DNA of 13,356 bases from Caccovivens sp964594865 (GTDB taxonomy: Bacteria > Bacillota > Clostridia > Christensenellales > UBA1242). Below the pieces are notes generated by a model. The model ran no database searches. It was not told the DNA's origin and saw only the letters and a list, made by a program, of their open reading frames with translations. Each line of letters starts with the position of its first letter. Position 1 is the first letter of the stretch. Made by a program: the position numbers and the translations under genes. Shown one piece after another: positions 6,698 to 13,356 of this stretch. Where the stretch lies: NCBI GenBank assembly GCA_964594865.1, contig CAZQMZ010000016.1, positions 1 through 13,356 on the forward strand, written 5' to 3'.

Positions 6698-8824
6698 ATG
6701 TCATCTGCAATGCTGTTGGGAATTTTTGATTGGGTTGGAGACTTCTTTAAATCCCTTTTTGACTTAATTCCAAAGGTTGTGTATCTTTTATATGCCTCAC
6801 TTGCGTGCGTCATGGATGTTTTGCAACTTTTCTTCCGTAAAATTGCCGGACTTGATGTATATTACGTAGATGGCGAGTCGGTCACAGGCGACTTGGTGAC
6901 AAACTTCATTGCAGGAATTTTGGGAATTAAACTTGACAACAATGCTCAAACATATCCAGCACTCACAACAGTTTTCTATGCTTTCATCATTTTTGGAGTC
7001 ATCGTTTGCTTTGCCTGCACTTTCATTGCCATCATCAAAAGTCACTATAACTATGATGACAAGGCAGCAAAAGGTCCAATGCAATATGTCTATTCCGCTG
7101 GAAAAGCAATCATAAACATGGTTGCTGTGCCAATCATCGTGGTGCTTGGGCTCTATGTTTCGCAGGCACTTTTGACGGCACTTGATTCCATCACTTCCAC
7201 AACAAGCAGCGACATCATTTCGATGTATGGCTCGCAGACAAGCTTACTTCAGAGTGTCGACACGGTCAGGTCTGCCACGGGCAAGAGTACTGACACAACA
7301 TATATATATTATGACATTTTTGGTTTCAGCGCAAGGATTGCATATGGCACAAACGAAGATGAAGTTTTGGAATTTTGGATTGCCGATGCAAAAGAGTTAG
7401 TTTTGATTGGATCAACAACACAGACTTTTTCAGGGTCGCTTTTCAAAGTCGCGGCATATAATGCCAATCGTGTCCGCATGGGCGCGTCAACATCAGAACT
7501 ATCTGGATTTGGAGACGATGAACTTTTCGCCTTGGGTGCAGATGACACTGATTTGGCCGCAGATATGATTGACACCGCTTTTGCCAACAATTTGCATTTG
7601 AATGACGCAATGGATTTGACTTACGTATTAGACTCATATGACTCCAGGGGTGTTTGGGTAAGTATGAAATATTTCACCAACTTTTTAACTCTAAAAGCCA
7701 GTGCATTTTCCAAATTTAATGTGGGCTTGGTGTGGTATTATTATGACTTATGGTCGTTCAACTTCATCGTGGGGTTTGGAGCGATATTGGTGTGTTTATC
7801 GATATTCATAAACATCATCTTGGGGCTGATAACGAGAATATTCCTGTGCGTGGCACTGTTCTTGATTGCTCCACCATTGTTTGGACTGCAACCATTGGAT
7901 GGAGGAGAAGCAAAGAAGAATTGGATAAAGACATTCATGAAACAGGTGCTGATGGTATATGGAGCAGTGCTGGGGATGAACATAATGTTCTTGATTTTGC
8001 CATACATCAACGAAATCGATTTCTTCAACATAACCATTGCTGATTATTTTGTACAGACGCTGATAATCATAGTGGGATTGATAACGATCAAATCGCTGAT
8101 ATCCACCATAAGTGCTCTTATTGGCGCTGAAGATGCAAATAAGACCGGTGAAGGAATCAAAGAAGAAGTTGGCTCAACCATTGGAAAAGCAACCTCTATG
8201 ACTATGGGGGCGGCGAAATTTGCCGCAAAACTCACCCCTGCTGCAATTGCGACCAAGTTTGGTGTAAAAAAATTGGCTGGGAAGTTTACAGGACAAAATA
8301 ATCTTGATAGGAGACAAAGAGAACTTAATAGGGCAGACTCAGATTATAGGAGAGCTCAAAACGAATTGTATAGAGCACAACAAAGTGGAGACGAAGAGGC
8401 AATTGAGCAAGCACAAAGAAATGTCGAAGAAAGAAGAAGAACATATGACACTGCAAGAGATGCTCGTGATGCTGCACAACAATACCGAGACAACAGGAGA
8501 CAAATTTCTGCAAACAGGGGGATTGCAAAAGTGGCAAGGAAAGGACTTGGTATTGTAAAACAAGGCGGAAATGTGTTTGCAACGGGCTTGACACAAGACA
8601 AAGGCTTCAAAGCCTTCAAAGATGCGGTTTGGAAGCCACCACAATATGACAAGATAACTGCTGAAAACACAGCAGCCATTCAGGAAACTCAAGAAGAAAT
8701 GCAATCGCAAATTAGAGAATTGAGCGAAGGGCTTGAAGCAGGACGCGCAGCAAGAAGAAGAGAAAGAGCAAGGAGACTAGAAGCAGAAGAGCGAGCGCGA
8801 GAAGAACATAGAGATTGGGAATAA
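6698..8824 (+). CDS. TrbL/VirB6-like polytopic membrane protein with coiled-coil tail
   Basis: The 708-residue protein has about seven hydrophobic segments (roughly 26-47, 91-114, 137-162, 354-376, 378-398, 416-436, 449-474). An Asp/Ser/Thr-rich stretch at 163-350 divides them and may be extracellular. The C-terminal 230 residues are cytoplasmic-type: basic (510-530), then charged Arg/Glu/Gln coiled coil (534-603, 655-705). A multi-pass protein with a conserved AP-PLFGLQPLDGG region (391-403) and long charged tail resembles TrbL/VirB6 inner-membrane channel components of Gram-positive conjugation systems; this is architecture-based inference. ATG 6698 follows AAAGGAGG at seven bases; the ATG at 6668 is upstream of that site and rejected. 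No VirB4, coupling protein or relaxase lies nearby. Codons at 7745-8110 differ sharply from the rest of the gene. Confidence 0.7.
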   Translation: MSSAMLLGIFDWVGDFFKSLFDLIPKVVYLLYASLACVMDVLQLFFRKIAGLDVYYVDGESVTGDLVTNFIAGILGIKLDNNAQTYPALTTVFYAFIIFGVIVCFACTFIAIIKSHYNYDDKAAKGPMQYVYSAGKAIINMVAVPIIVVLGLYVSQALLTALDSITSTTSSDIISMYGSQTSLLQSVDTVRSATGKSTDTTYIYYDIFGFSARIAYGTNEDEVLEFWIADAKELVLIGSTTQTFSGSLFKVAAYNANRVRMGASTSELSGFGDDELFALGADDTDLAADMIDTAFANNLHLNDAMDLTYVLDSYDSRGVWVSMKYFTNFLTLKASAFSKFNVGLVWYYYDLWSFNFIVGFGAILVCLSIFINIILGLITRIFLCVALFLIAPPLFGLQPLDGGEAKKNWIKTFMKQVLMVYGAVLGMNIMFLILPYINEIDFFNITIADYFVQTLIIIVGLITIKSLISTISALIGAEDANKTGEGIKEEVGSTIGKATSMTMGAAKFAAKLTPAAIATKFGVKKLAGKFTGQNNLDRRQRELNRADSDYRRAQNELYRAQQSGDEEAIEQAQRNVEERRRTYDTARDARDAAQQYRDNRRQISANRGIAKVARKGLGIVKQGGNVFATGLTQDKGFKAFKDAVWKPPQYDKITAENTAAIQETQEEMQSQIRELSEGLEAGRAARRRERARRLEAEERAREEHRDWE

Positions 8825-8909
8825 ACATTTCTATGACGGCGAACCTTAAATGCTTTAAAACTATAGAAAAACTCTTTTTCGCGTTTTGAACGCAAAAGTG
8901 TTATACCCT

Positions 8910-8947
8910 AATAAAAATCCATGGGTCCAACCCGTGGGTTTTTATTT
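8910..8947 (+). terminator. Strong rho-independent terminator
   Basis: TCCATGGGT (8918-8926) pairs with ACCCGTGGG (8930-8938) with two G-T wobbles and a CCA loop. The stem is extended by AATAAAAA/TTTTTATT. The flanking A- and T-tracts let it act in both directions. It ends the VirB6-like transcription unit. Confidence 0.85.
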
Positions 8948-9150
8948 AAGGTTTCCGACACAAGCCTGTGTGATTTTGTGATTGTGGCAAGTCTTTTCTT
9001 TGTTATTTGCGCAATTTTGTCTTTTTTTTGGAAAATACTTTTTTTAAATCGTAATTTCCAAATTTTTCATTTCCAAATTTTGTCTTTTTGCTTTTTTCGA
9101 CAACTTGCGCGTGTCCACGACAAATTGTGATTATTTTCTTTTCTTCCTTC
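8948..9150. other. T-rich intergenic region upstream of spo0A with repeats and candidate 0A boxes
   Basis: There is no credible gene in this part of the 389-base gap. AATTTTGTCTTTTT occurs at 9013-9026 and again at 9077-9090; TTTCCAAATTTT occurs twice around 9054-9081. On the minus strand GTTGTCGAA (9104-9096, 8 of 9 to the 0A box TTTGTCRAA) and TTTGTCGTG (9124-9116, 7 of 9) lie exactly 20 bases apart in the same orientation. Because the next gene is a Spo0A homologue, autoregulation is plausible but unproven. Confidence 0.4.
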
Positions 9151-9171
9151 CTGTTGTTGGTGTGATATCAT
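9144..9171 (+). promoter_or_regulatory. Possible extended -10 promoter of spo0A
   Basis: TATCAT (9166-9171) is preceded by TGA, an extended -10 element. The -35 candidate TTCCTT (9144-9149) is poor. The start site would be about 36 bases before the ATG. The weak -35 fits a promoter that needs an activator. Confidence 0.35.
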
Positions 9172-9213
9172 GTTCATGTTTTGCAAAGCAATTAAAAAAA
9201 AGGAGAATTTGAA

Positions 9214-9939
9214 ATGGAAAAGACAACAATTTACATTGCAGATGCAACAGAAGATAACAATGTGGTGGAATATTTCAAGAACAGTGAAAAGTTCAAGTTT
9301 TTGGGCGCAAGTTTTGATGGACAAAAGGTTGTGGATGATGTCTTTGCTCAAAAACCAGATGTTTTGGTTATGGAAGTTATGCTTTCCAGCCTTGACGGAT
9401 TTGCTGTGTTGGACAAAATTCGCGAATTGAAGGACGAAATGCCAAAGGTGTTTTTCATTTCCAATCTTTCGCACAGCGGTTTTGTGACAAAAGCCATTCA
9501 GTCGGGTGCAAGTTATTTTATGGTCAAGCCAATTTCGCCGGAAAATCTTGAAAACAGAATTTTTGAAGTTCTCAACAACGGTCGTTCTGAAAACAAAGAG
9601 TTGGACGAGAAGATTTCCAACATCTTCATAAGCATTGGCATTCCAGCACATATAAAAGGATATCAATTTCTGCGCGAAGCGGTCAAACTTGCCGTTGAAG
9701 AGCCGGAAATCATTGGGTCAATCACGAAAAAACTCTATCCAACCATTGCCGAGCGCTTTGAAACGAGTTCCAGCAAGGTGGAAAGGGGAATGCGTCACGC
9801 CATTGAAGTTGCTTGGAACCGCGGAAAAATTGAAAACATCAACAACATTTTTGGCTTAAAGATCTATAACCGCAACGAAAAGCCGACAAACGGCGAACTT
9901 ATTGCACTCATCGCGGACAAAATGATTATGGACGGCTGA
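9214..9939 (+). CDS. spo0A: Spo0A-family response regulator with degenerate receiver
   Basis: Spo0A is the master transcription factor for sporulation and related stationary-phase programmes in Bacilli and Clostridia. The C-terminal DNA-binding domain (about 129-241) is very well conserved: IGIPAHIKGYQFLREA (141-156), IGSITKKLYP (167-176), recognition-helix region SSKVERGMRHAIEVAWNRG (186-204) and KPTNGELIALIADK (223-236). The receiver (1-120) aligns over its length but lacks key residues. The phosphoacceptor position is Glu54 (VLVMEVM) where B. subtilis has Asp56, acidic-pocket Asp11 is Ala11 (IADAT), and the proline after the acceptor loop is Ser. Ser83 and Lys105 keep the Thr/Ser and Lys of the switch. 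The linker is only about 10 residues, against about 25 in B. subtilis. Start ATG 9214 follows AAAGGAG. Phosphorelay control is probably lost or altered. Confidence 0.92.
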   Translation: MEKTTIYIADATEDNNVVEYFKNSEKFKFLGASFDGQKVVDDVFAQKPDVLVMEVMLSSLDGFAVLDKIRELKDEMPKVFFISNLSHSGFVTKAIQSGASYFMVKPISPENLENRIFEVLNNGRSENKELDEKISNIFISIGIPAHIKGYQFLREAVKLAVEEPEIIGSITKKLYPTIAERFETSSSKVERGMRHAIEVAWNRGKIENINNIFGLKIYNRNEKPTNGELIALIADKMIMDG

Positions 9940-10029
9940 TTTTGTATTATTTTTGGCATAAAATTGCATAACATATATCTTGACAGAGCAAAAAAATTAA
10001 AAAAAATATAAAAAAATTTGAATTTACTA

Positions 10030-10058
10030 TTGAAATCTCGTTTTTGTTGTGTTATAAT
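10030..10058 (+). promoter_or_regulatory. Strong promoter of the secreted protein gene
   Basis: TTGAAA (10030-10035), a 17-base spacer and perfect TATAAT (10053-10058) are preceded by long A-tracts (9989-10017) that look like an UP element. High expression is likely. Confidence 0.8.
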
Positions 10059-10081
10059 ATGGTCAACTTTAGGAGGTATTT

Positions 10082-11644
10082 ATGTCAAGATCTATGTCAA
10101 AAATCTTTGTGATTTGCGCTCTTGTTGCCATCATTCCGCTTATGATTGCCGGAGTGGCGCTTGCTGCTTTTCACTCAGTTGGAAACACTGCGACAATTGA
10201 AGTCTATGTCGACGAAGTTTCGCCAAGCTCTGCCGCATATGCTGGCGTTTCGAATGGCGACGACCGTGCAGTTGTGACAAGCTCAAACGAAACAGCGACT
10301 TTGGAGATTTCGGCAGGTCAAACATCGACTGTGACTGTGAATGCAACATATTTCACAGATGCATACAACTTTGTTGGTTGGTATGCCGGAACTTTGGAAG
10401 AATATAATGTCAACAAGGAAACGGCGGAACTTATTTCGGGCACAAGCCTTGCAATCGACATGTCCAAAAGCGGAAACTATGTTGCTGTGTATAAGGTTGT
10501 GAGATACACAATCAATGGTTGGAGCTATTTGGCTGACCCAGAAAACGACAGCGACCCAACAACTGAAGTTCCAGGTGCAGAACCTGAATATATCTATGGT
10601 GAAACATTGCCTGTTGTTTCATACAGCGGAAATGAATATGTCTATGCTGGCTGGAAAGTTGGCGACGGCAACACAAGATATACAACTGCAACTTTTGGAA
10701 GTGAATATGTTGACGGAGGCATCACACTCACAAATCCTTGGGCAGACTCAACTCCGGTTGCAATCACATATGTAGATTTGGACGGAAGCACACCAATCGG
10801 AACTGACAGCAGTTATCTTAATGAAGTCTACACCTTGAAAGATCCAAGCGAGCTCACCACATTGGAAGGCGGATATAGATATTATTGGACACTTAGTGGA
10901 AATGAACAAAGTGGCAACATCACACTTGGTCAAGAAAGCATCACTTTGACATTGGAAAGAGAAGCAATCACATACACTGCAACATTGACAGGCACTGATG
11001 ATCTTGGAACTGAGCCACAATCAACAACAGCAACATTCACAGTTGAAGATACGAGCGATATTGAAGAATGGTTTTCTTTGACTGCAAAATATTCTTTCTG
11101 GGAATTCAACGGAATTTCTTACAATGGCACAACTTATGCAACAGCAGACGAACTTGTTGCTGCAATCAAAGCATCTGCACCAGAAAGCACCACCTTGACC
11201 TTCACAGTTGATGTGACAAAGAATTTTGAAACCATCACAGTTTCGTATAATTTCGCTGTTGAAGTTCTTTTGAATTATGAACCTGTATATATCGAAACAA
11301 CCTACACAGGAAGTTACAGAGAAATTACAGAAGATTCAATATTAAACGTTGATTCAACCGCAGTTGTGACAGAAGTTATTGCACTTACTCGAAACAGTGA
11401 AAGTGTTCAATACTATGCTCAATCTGGCAATGGTTATGTTGAAGTGTCAATTTCTGAAATTGACCTTAAAATTGACGGAGAGACACTTATTCGAGGATTG
11501 GAAAGTTTGGATGATTTGACCTTTAATGATTTGATTGAATTGATTTATACTGATGATGAGTTAGGGGCTTCTGAGATTGAAGAGCTTATTACTTCCAATG
11601 GAACAATGAATCTTGAAATCTATGTTTACTTCAAGACCGTATAA
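10082..11644 (+). CDS. Secreted InlB-repeat-like surface protein
   Basis: The 520-residue protein starts with a signal peptide: basic MSRSMSK, hydrophobic core 8-27, and a likely cut after VALA (residue 28). The mature part is acidic, Thr/Ser/Tyr-rich, free of cysteine and made of beta-type repeats. YNFVGWY (95-101) and YVYAGWK (186-192) are the sort of F-x-GW cores found in InlB B-type (Listeria-Bacteroides) repeats, and YTATLTG and YTGSYRE may start later repeats. There is no LPXTG, choline-binding or S-layer motif and no C-terminal membrane anchor, so it may be released or held non-covalently. ATG 10082 follows AGGAGGT at five bases. The promoter is strong. A ligand or adhesin role cannot be assigned. 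No clear terminator follows within the 68 bases to the tRNA-Val promoter. Confidence 0.75.
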   Translation: MSRSMSKIFVICALVAIIPLMIAGVALAAFHSVGNTATIEVYVDEVSPSSAAYAGVSNGDDRAVVTSSNETATLEISAGQTSTVTVNATYFTDAYNFVGWYAGTLEEYNVNKETAELISGTSLAIDMSKSGNYVAVYKVVRYTINGWSYLADPENDSDPTTEVPGAEPEYIYGETLPVVSYSGNEYVYAGWKVGDGNTRYTTATFGSEYVDGGITLTNPWADSTPVAITYVDLDGSTPIGTDSSYLNEVYTLKDPSELTTLEGGYRYYWTLSGNEQSGNITLGQESITLTLEREAITYTATLTGTDDLGTEPQSTTATFTVEDTSDIEEWFSLTAKYSFWEFNGISYNGTTYATADELVAAIKASAPESTTLTFTVDVTKNFETITVSYNFAVEVLLNYEPVYIETTYTGSYREITEDSILNVDSTAVVTEVIALTRNSESVQYYAQSGNGYVEVSISEIDLKIDGETLIRGLESLDDLTFNDLIELIYTDDELGASEIEELITSNGTMNLEIYVYFKTV

Positions 11645-11708
11645 TCATAAATCAAAGATTAATCAAAAAAATATTTTCAAGAATAATTGAAAAAAATATG
11701 AAAATTGT

Positions 11709-11738
11709 TTGACAAATGCTCTTTAAGTGTGATAAACT
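11709..11738 (+). promoter_or_regulatory. Promoter of tRNA-Val
   Basis: TTGACA (11709-11714), an 18-base spacer and TAAACT (11733-11738). The start site would be near 11745, about six bases before the mature tRNA. Most of it lies inside the inverted repeat 11713-11751. Confidence 0.65.
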
Positions 11739-11751
11739 TAAAGAGCATTTG
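11713..11751. repeat. Perfect 16-bp inverted repeat across the tRNA-Val promoter
   Basis: CAAATGCTCTTTAAGT (11713-11728) and its exact reverse complement (11736-11751) flank the seven bases GTGATAA. The left arm begins in the -35, the -10 overlaps loop and right arm, and the right arm ends on the first base of the tRNA. No T-tract follows, so it is not a typical terminator for the upstream gene. Confidence 0.9.
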
Positions 11752-11826
11752 GGAGTTTAGCTCAGTTGGTAGAGTACCTGCCTTACAAGCAGAGGGTCAT
11801 AGGTTCGAGCCCTATAACTCCCACCA
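11751..11826 (+). tRNA. tRNA-Val (anticodon TAC)
   Basis: Acceptor GGGAGTT pairs with AACTCCC, followed by discriminator A and encoded CCA. The D arm is GCTC/GAGT. The anticodon loop CTTACAA carries TAC, reading GUA and related valine codons; the first pair of the anticodon stem is a C-A mismatch. The T arm ATAGG-TTCGAGC-CCTAT is standard. Its 3' end is repeated at 11925-11940 and 12037-12052. Confidence 0.95.
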
Positions 11827-11940
11827 GAAAAGAAATACAGTCTAAGAAGAGGCTGTATTTTTTATTTCGTAAAGTTCAATACAGAAAAGGAGTTACCAAG
11901 GCACGAACGCTCTCTTGCCATTGCCTTATAACTCCCACCA
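11827..11940 (+). repeat. Tandem repeat unit 1 (tRNA-tail repeat)
   Basis: A 114-base unit with a rho-independent terminator, a linker, and a 52-base element (11889-11940) ending in a copy of the tRNA-Val 3' end including CCA. In that element GGAGTTA pairs with TAACTCC and AAGGCA with TGCCTT, forming a long hairpin that mimics an acceptor stem. The next unit repeats it closely. Confidence 0.9.
11833..11867 (+). terminator. Terminator of tRNA-Val (repeat copy 1)
   Basis: AATACAGTCT (11834-11843) pairs with AGGCTGTATT (11850-11859), one G-T wobble, loop AAGAAG, then TTTTATTT. It lies seven bases after the tRNA CCA. Confidence 0.85.
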
Positions 11941-12052
11941 GTAAAGAGATACAGTCTAAAAAGAGGCTGTATTTTTATTTCGTAAATTTCAGTACAGAAA
12001 AGGAGTTCCAAGGCACGAACGCTCTCTTGCCATTGCCTTATAACTCCCACCA
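11941..12052 (+). repeat. Tandem repeat unit 2 (tRNA-tail repeat)
   Basis: A 112-base unit. From CCAAGGCACG to the final CCAC CAG it is identical to unit 1, while the terminator and linker differ at several bases. One A is lost after GGAGTT, but the GGAGTT/AACTCC pairing is kept. The mini-tRNA-like element spans 12002-12052. Confidence 0.9.
11949..11980 (+). terminator. Terminator, repeat copy 2
   Basis: ATACAGTCT (11949-11957) pairs with AGGCTGTAT (11964-11972), loop AAAAAG, followed by TTTTATTT. Confidence 0.75.
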
Positions 12053-12130
12053 GAAAAGAAATACAGTCCAAATATGGGCTGTATTTTTTATTTCGTAAAG
12101 TTTAATACAGAAAAGGAGTTACCAAGGCAC
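12053..12130 (+). repeat. Tandem repeat unit 3, truncated
   Basis: The first 78 bases of the repeat are present, through ACCAAGGCAC, then the sequence diverges before the tRNA 3' end. The third copy therefore lacks the acceptor-like 3' strand and CCA. Confidence 0.85.
12059..12093 (+). terminator. Terminator, repeat copy 3 with compensatory change
   Basis: AATACAGTCC (12060-12069) pairs with GGGCTGTATT (12076-12085), loop AAATAT, then TTTTATTT. Relative to copies 1 and 2 the loop-closing T-A pair has become C-G, so pairing has been kept. Confidence 0.75.
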
Positions 12131-12286
12131 AAAGACCTATTGATGGTATAAGCAAAAATCTTTGGTCTAAACGTCCAAGAAAGAAGTTTTTCCATCCTTT
12201 TTTACCCATTTTTGTGAATAGCCGGCATAGTGTTGGAAAAATTTTAAAAAAAAATTAAAAAAATAAAAAAAATTTTTGAAAAAGTG
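12131..12286. other. AT-rich spacer and UP-like A-tracts before the rRNA promoter
   Basis: I see no gene here. AGACC and GGTCT (around 12133 and 12165) could form a weak stem. From 12237 to 12283 runs of A and T dominate, in the position of an UP element for the rRNA promoter. Confidence 0.5.
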
Positions 12287-12316
12287 TTGACAAACGCCAC
12301 TCGAATGGTGTAGAAT
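12287..12316 (+). promoter_or_regulatory. rRNA operon promoter
   Basis: Perfect TTGACA (12287-12292), 18-base spacer and TAGAAT (12311-12316), with A-tracts directly upstream. It lies about 200 bases before the 16S gene. Confidence 0.8.
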
Positions 12317-12320
12317 ACTA

Positions 12321-12509
12321 TTGCTGACGCTGAGAAAGCATTTCGAAATGCGACAGCAAGAACTTTGACAATTTAATAGTATGATTCAATTAACAACTTT
12401 GAAACTTTTATGCGAAAGTTAAGTCAATGTGAGTTATCGAGTTCAGGAAAACGCACTAGTGTAAAGTGCAAATCTAATAATAAACCCAAACTGCGAAAGC
12501 AGAAAAGTT
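12321..12509 (+). other. 16S rRNA leader with stem-loops and boxA-like element
   Basis: The leader holds the perfect palindrome GCATTTCGAAATGC (12338-12351) nested in TTGCTG/CAGCAA (12321-12326, 12354-12359). AGAACTTTGACAATTTAATA (from 12359) resembles the boxA-type antitermination sequence of Firmicutes rRNA leaders. Further small stems are AACTTT/AAAGTT (near 12403-12420), GCACT/AGTGC (12453-12469) and CTGC-GAAA-GCAG (12491-12502), the last with a GNRA loop. These probably serve antitermination and RNase III or other processing. Confidence 0.55.

Positions 12510-13356
<847 letters not shown>

Noticed and set aside
8325..8710. Minus-strand frames opposite the coiled-coil part of the VirB6-like gene
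   Set aside because: Cys/Leu/Ser-rich shadows of Arg/Glu/Gln codons, with no start signal.
9067..9666. 199-codon minus-strand frame opposite spo0A
   Set aside because: It is a shadow of the spo0A coding sequence and includes low-complexity intergenic DNA.
9980..10012. TTGACA with TATAAA upstream of the secreted protein gene
   Set aside because: The spacer is 21 bases, too long; the TTGAAA-17-TATAAT promoter just downstream is much better.
11766..12098. Open frame of 110 codons across tRNA-Val and the tandem repeats
   Set aside because: It translates the tRNA and the repeat units, has no ribosome binding site of its own, and its internal repetition is explained by the 113-base repeats.
11827..12130. 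Possible CRISPR array
   Set aside because: Units are about 113 bases and repeat over their whole length, with no unique spacers and no cas genes; they are tRNA-derived tandem repeats.

Overview
The window comes from a low-GC Gram-positive chromosome, most likely an uncultured member of the Clostridia. The evidence is AT-rich intergenic DNA, strong AGGAGG-type ribosome binding sites, TTGACA/TATAAT promoters with 17-18 base spacers, a Spo0A-family regulator, and a bacterial 16S rRNA gene running off the right edge. The 16S sequence reads as Clostridia-like to me, but I could not search it, so the order is not assigned. The standard bacterial code fits all genes.

Left part (1-2200): the 5' end of a probable uracil-DNA-glycosylase-family gene runs off the left edge on the minus strand. 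Facing away from it, from a strikingly overlapping divergent promoter pair, is a CYTH-domain gene cut short after about 37 recognisable residues. Next come two minus-strand genes, an S51-type peptidase and then a SAM-dependent methyltransferase. They lie downstream of a tRNA-Arg(ACG), which is itself preceded by an exact 39-base copy of its own 5' half.

Middle part (2400-8950): a lone RmlA-like nucleotidyltransferase and a small two-helix membrane protein lie on the plus strand. On the minus strand, uvrC is followed by a DUF4186 gene, and this pair meets the membrane-protein gene tail to tail with no gap. Divergent from uvrC is a 708-residue polytopic protein resembling TrbL/VirB6 of type IV secretion systems. 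It has a long charged coiled-coil tail, no other conjugation genes beside it, and a sharp internal patch of different codon usage. A strong stem-loop terminator follows it.

Right part (8950-13356): a Spo0A homologue has an intact DNA-binding domain, but its receiver has lost the phosphorylatable Asp (Glu instead) and one acidic-pocket Asp. After it, a strong promoter drives a secreted, InlB-repeat-like protein. Then comes tRNA-Val(TAC), whose promoter lies inside a perfect 16-bp inverted repeat. The tRNA is followed by two full and one truncated tandem repeats of about 113 bp. Each full repeat holds a rho-independent terminator and a second copy of the tRNA 3' end with CCA, folded against a GGAGTT strand like a miniature tRNA acceptor stem. 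Finally an rRNA promoter with A-tracts, a hairpin-rich leader and the 5' part of 16S rRNA.

Two loci repay closest attention: the tRNA-derived repeat array between tRNA-Val and the rRNA operon, and the non-canonical Spo0A with candidate 0A boxes near it and near the VirB6-like gene. No CRISPR array, transposase or integrase is visible.
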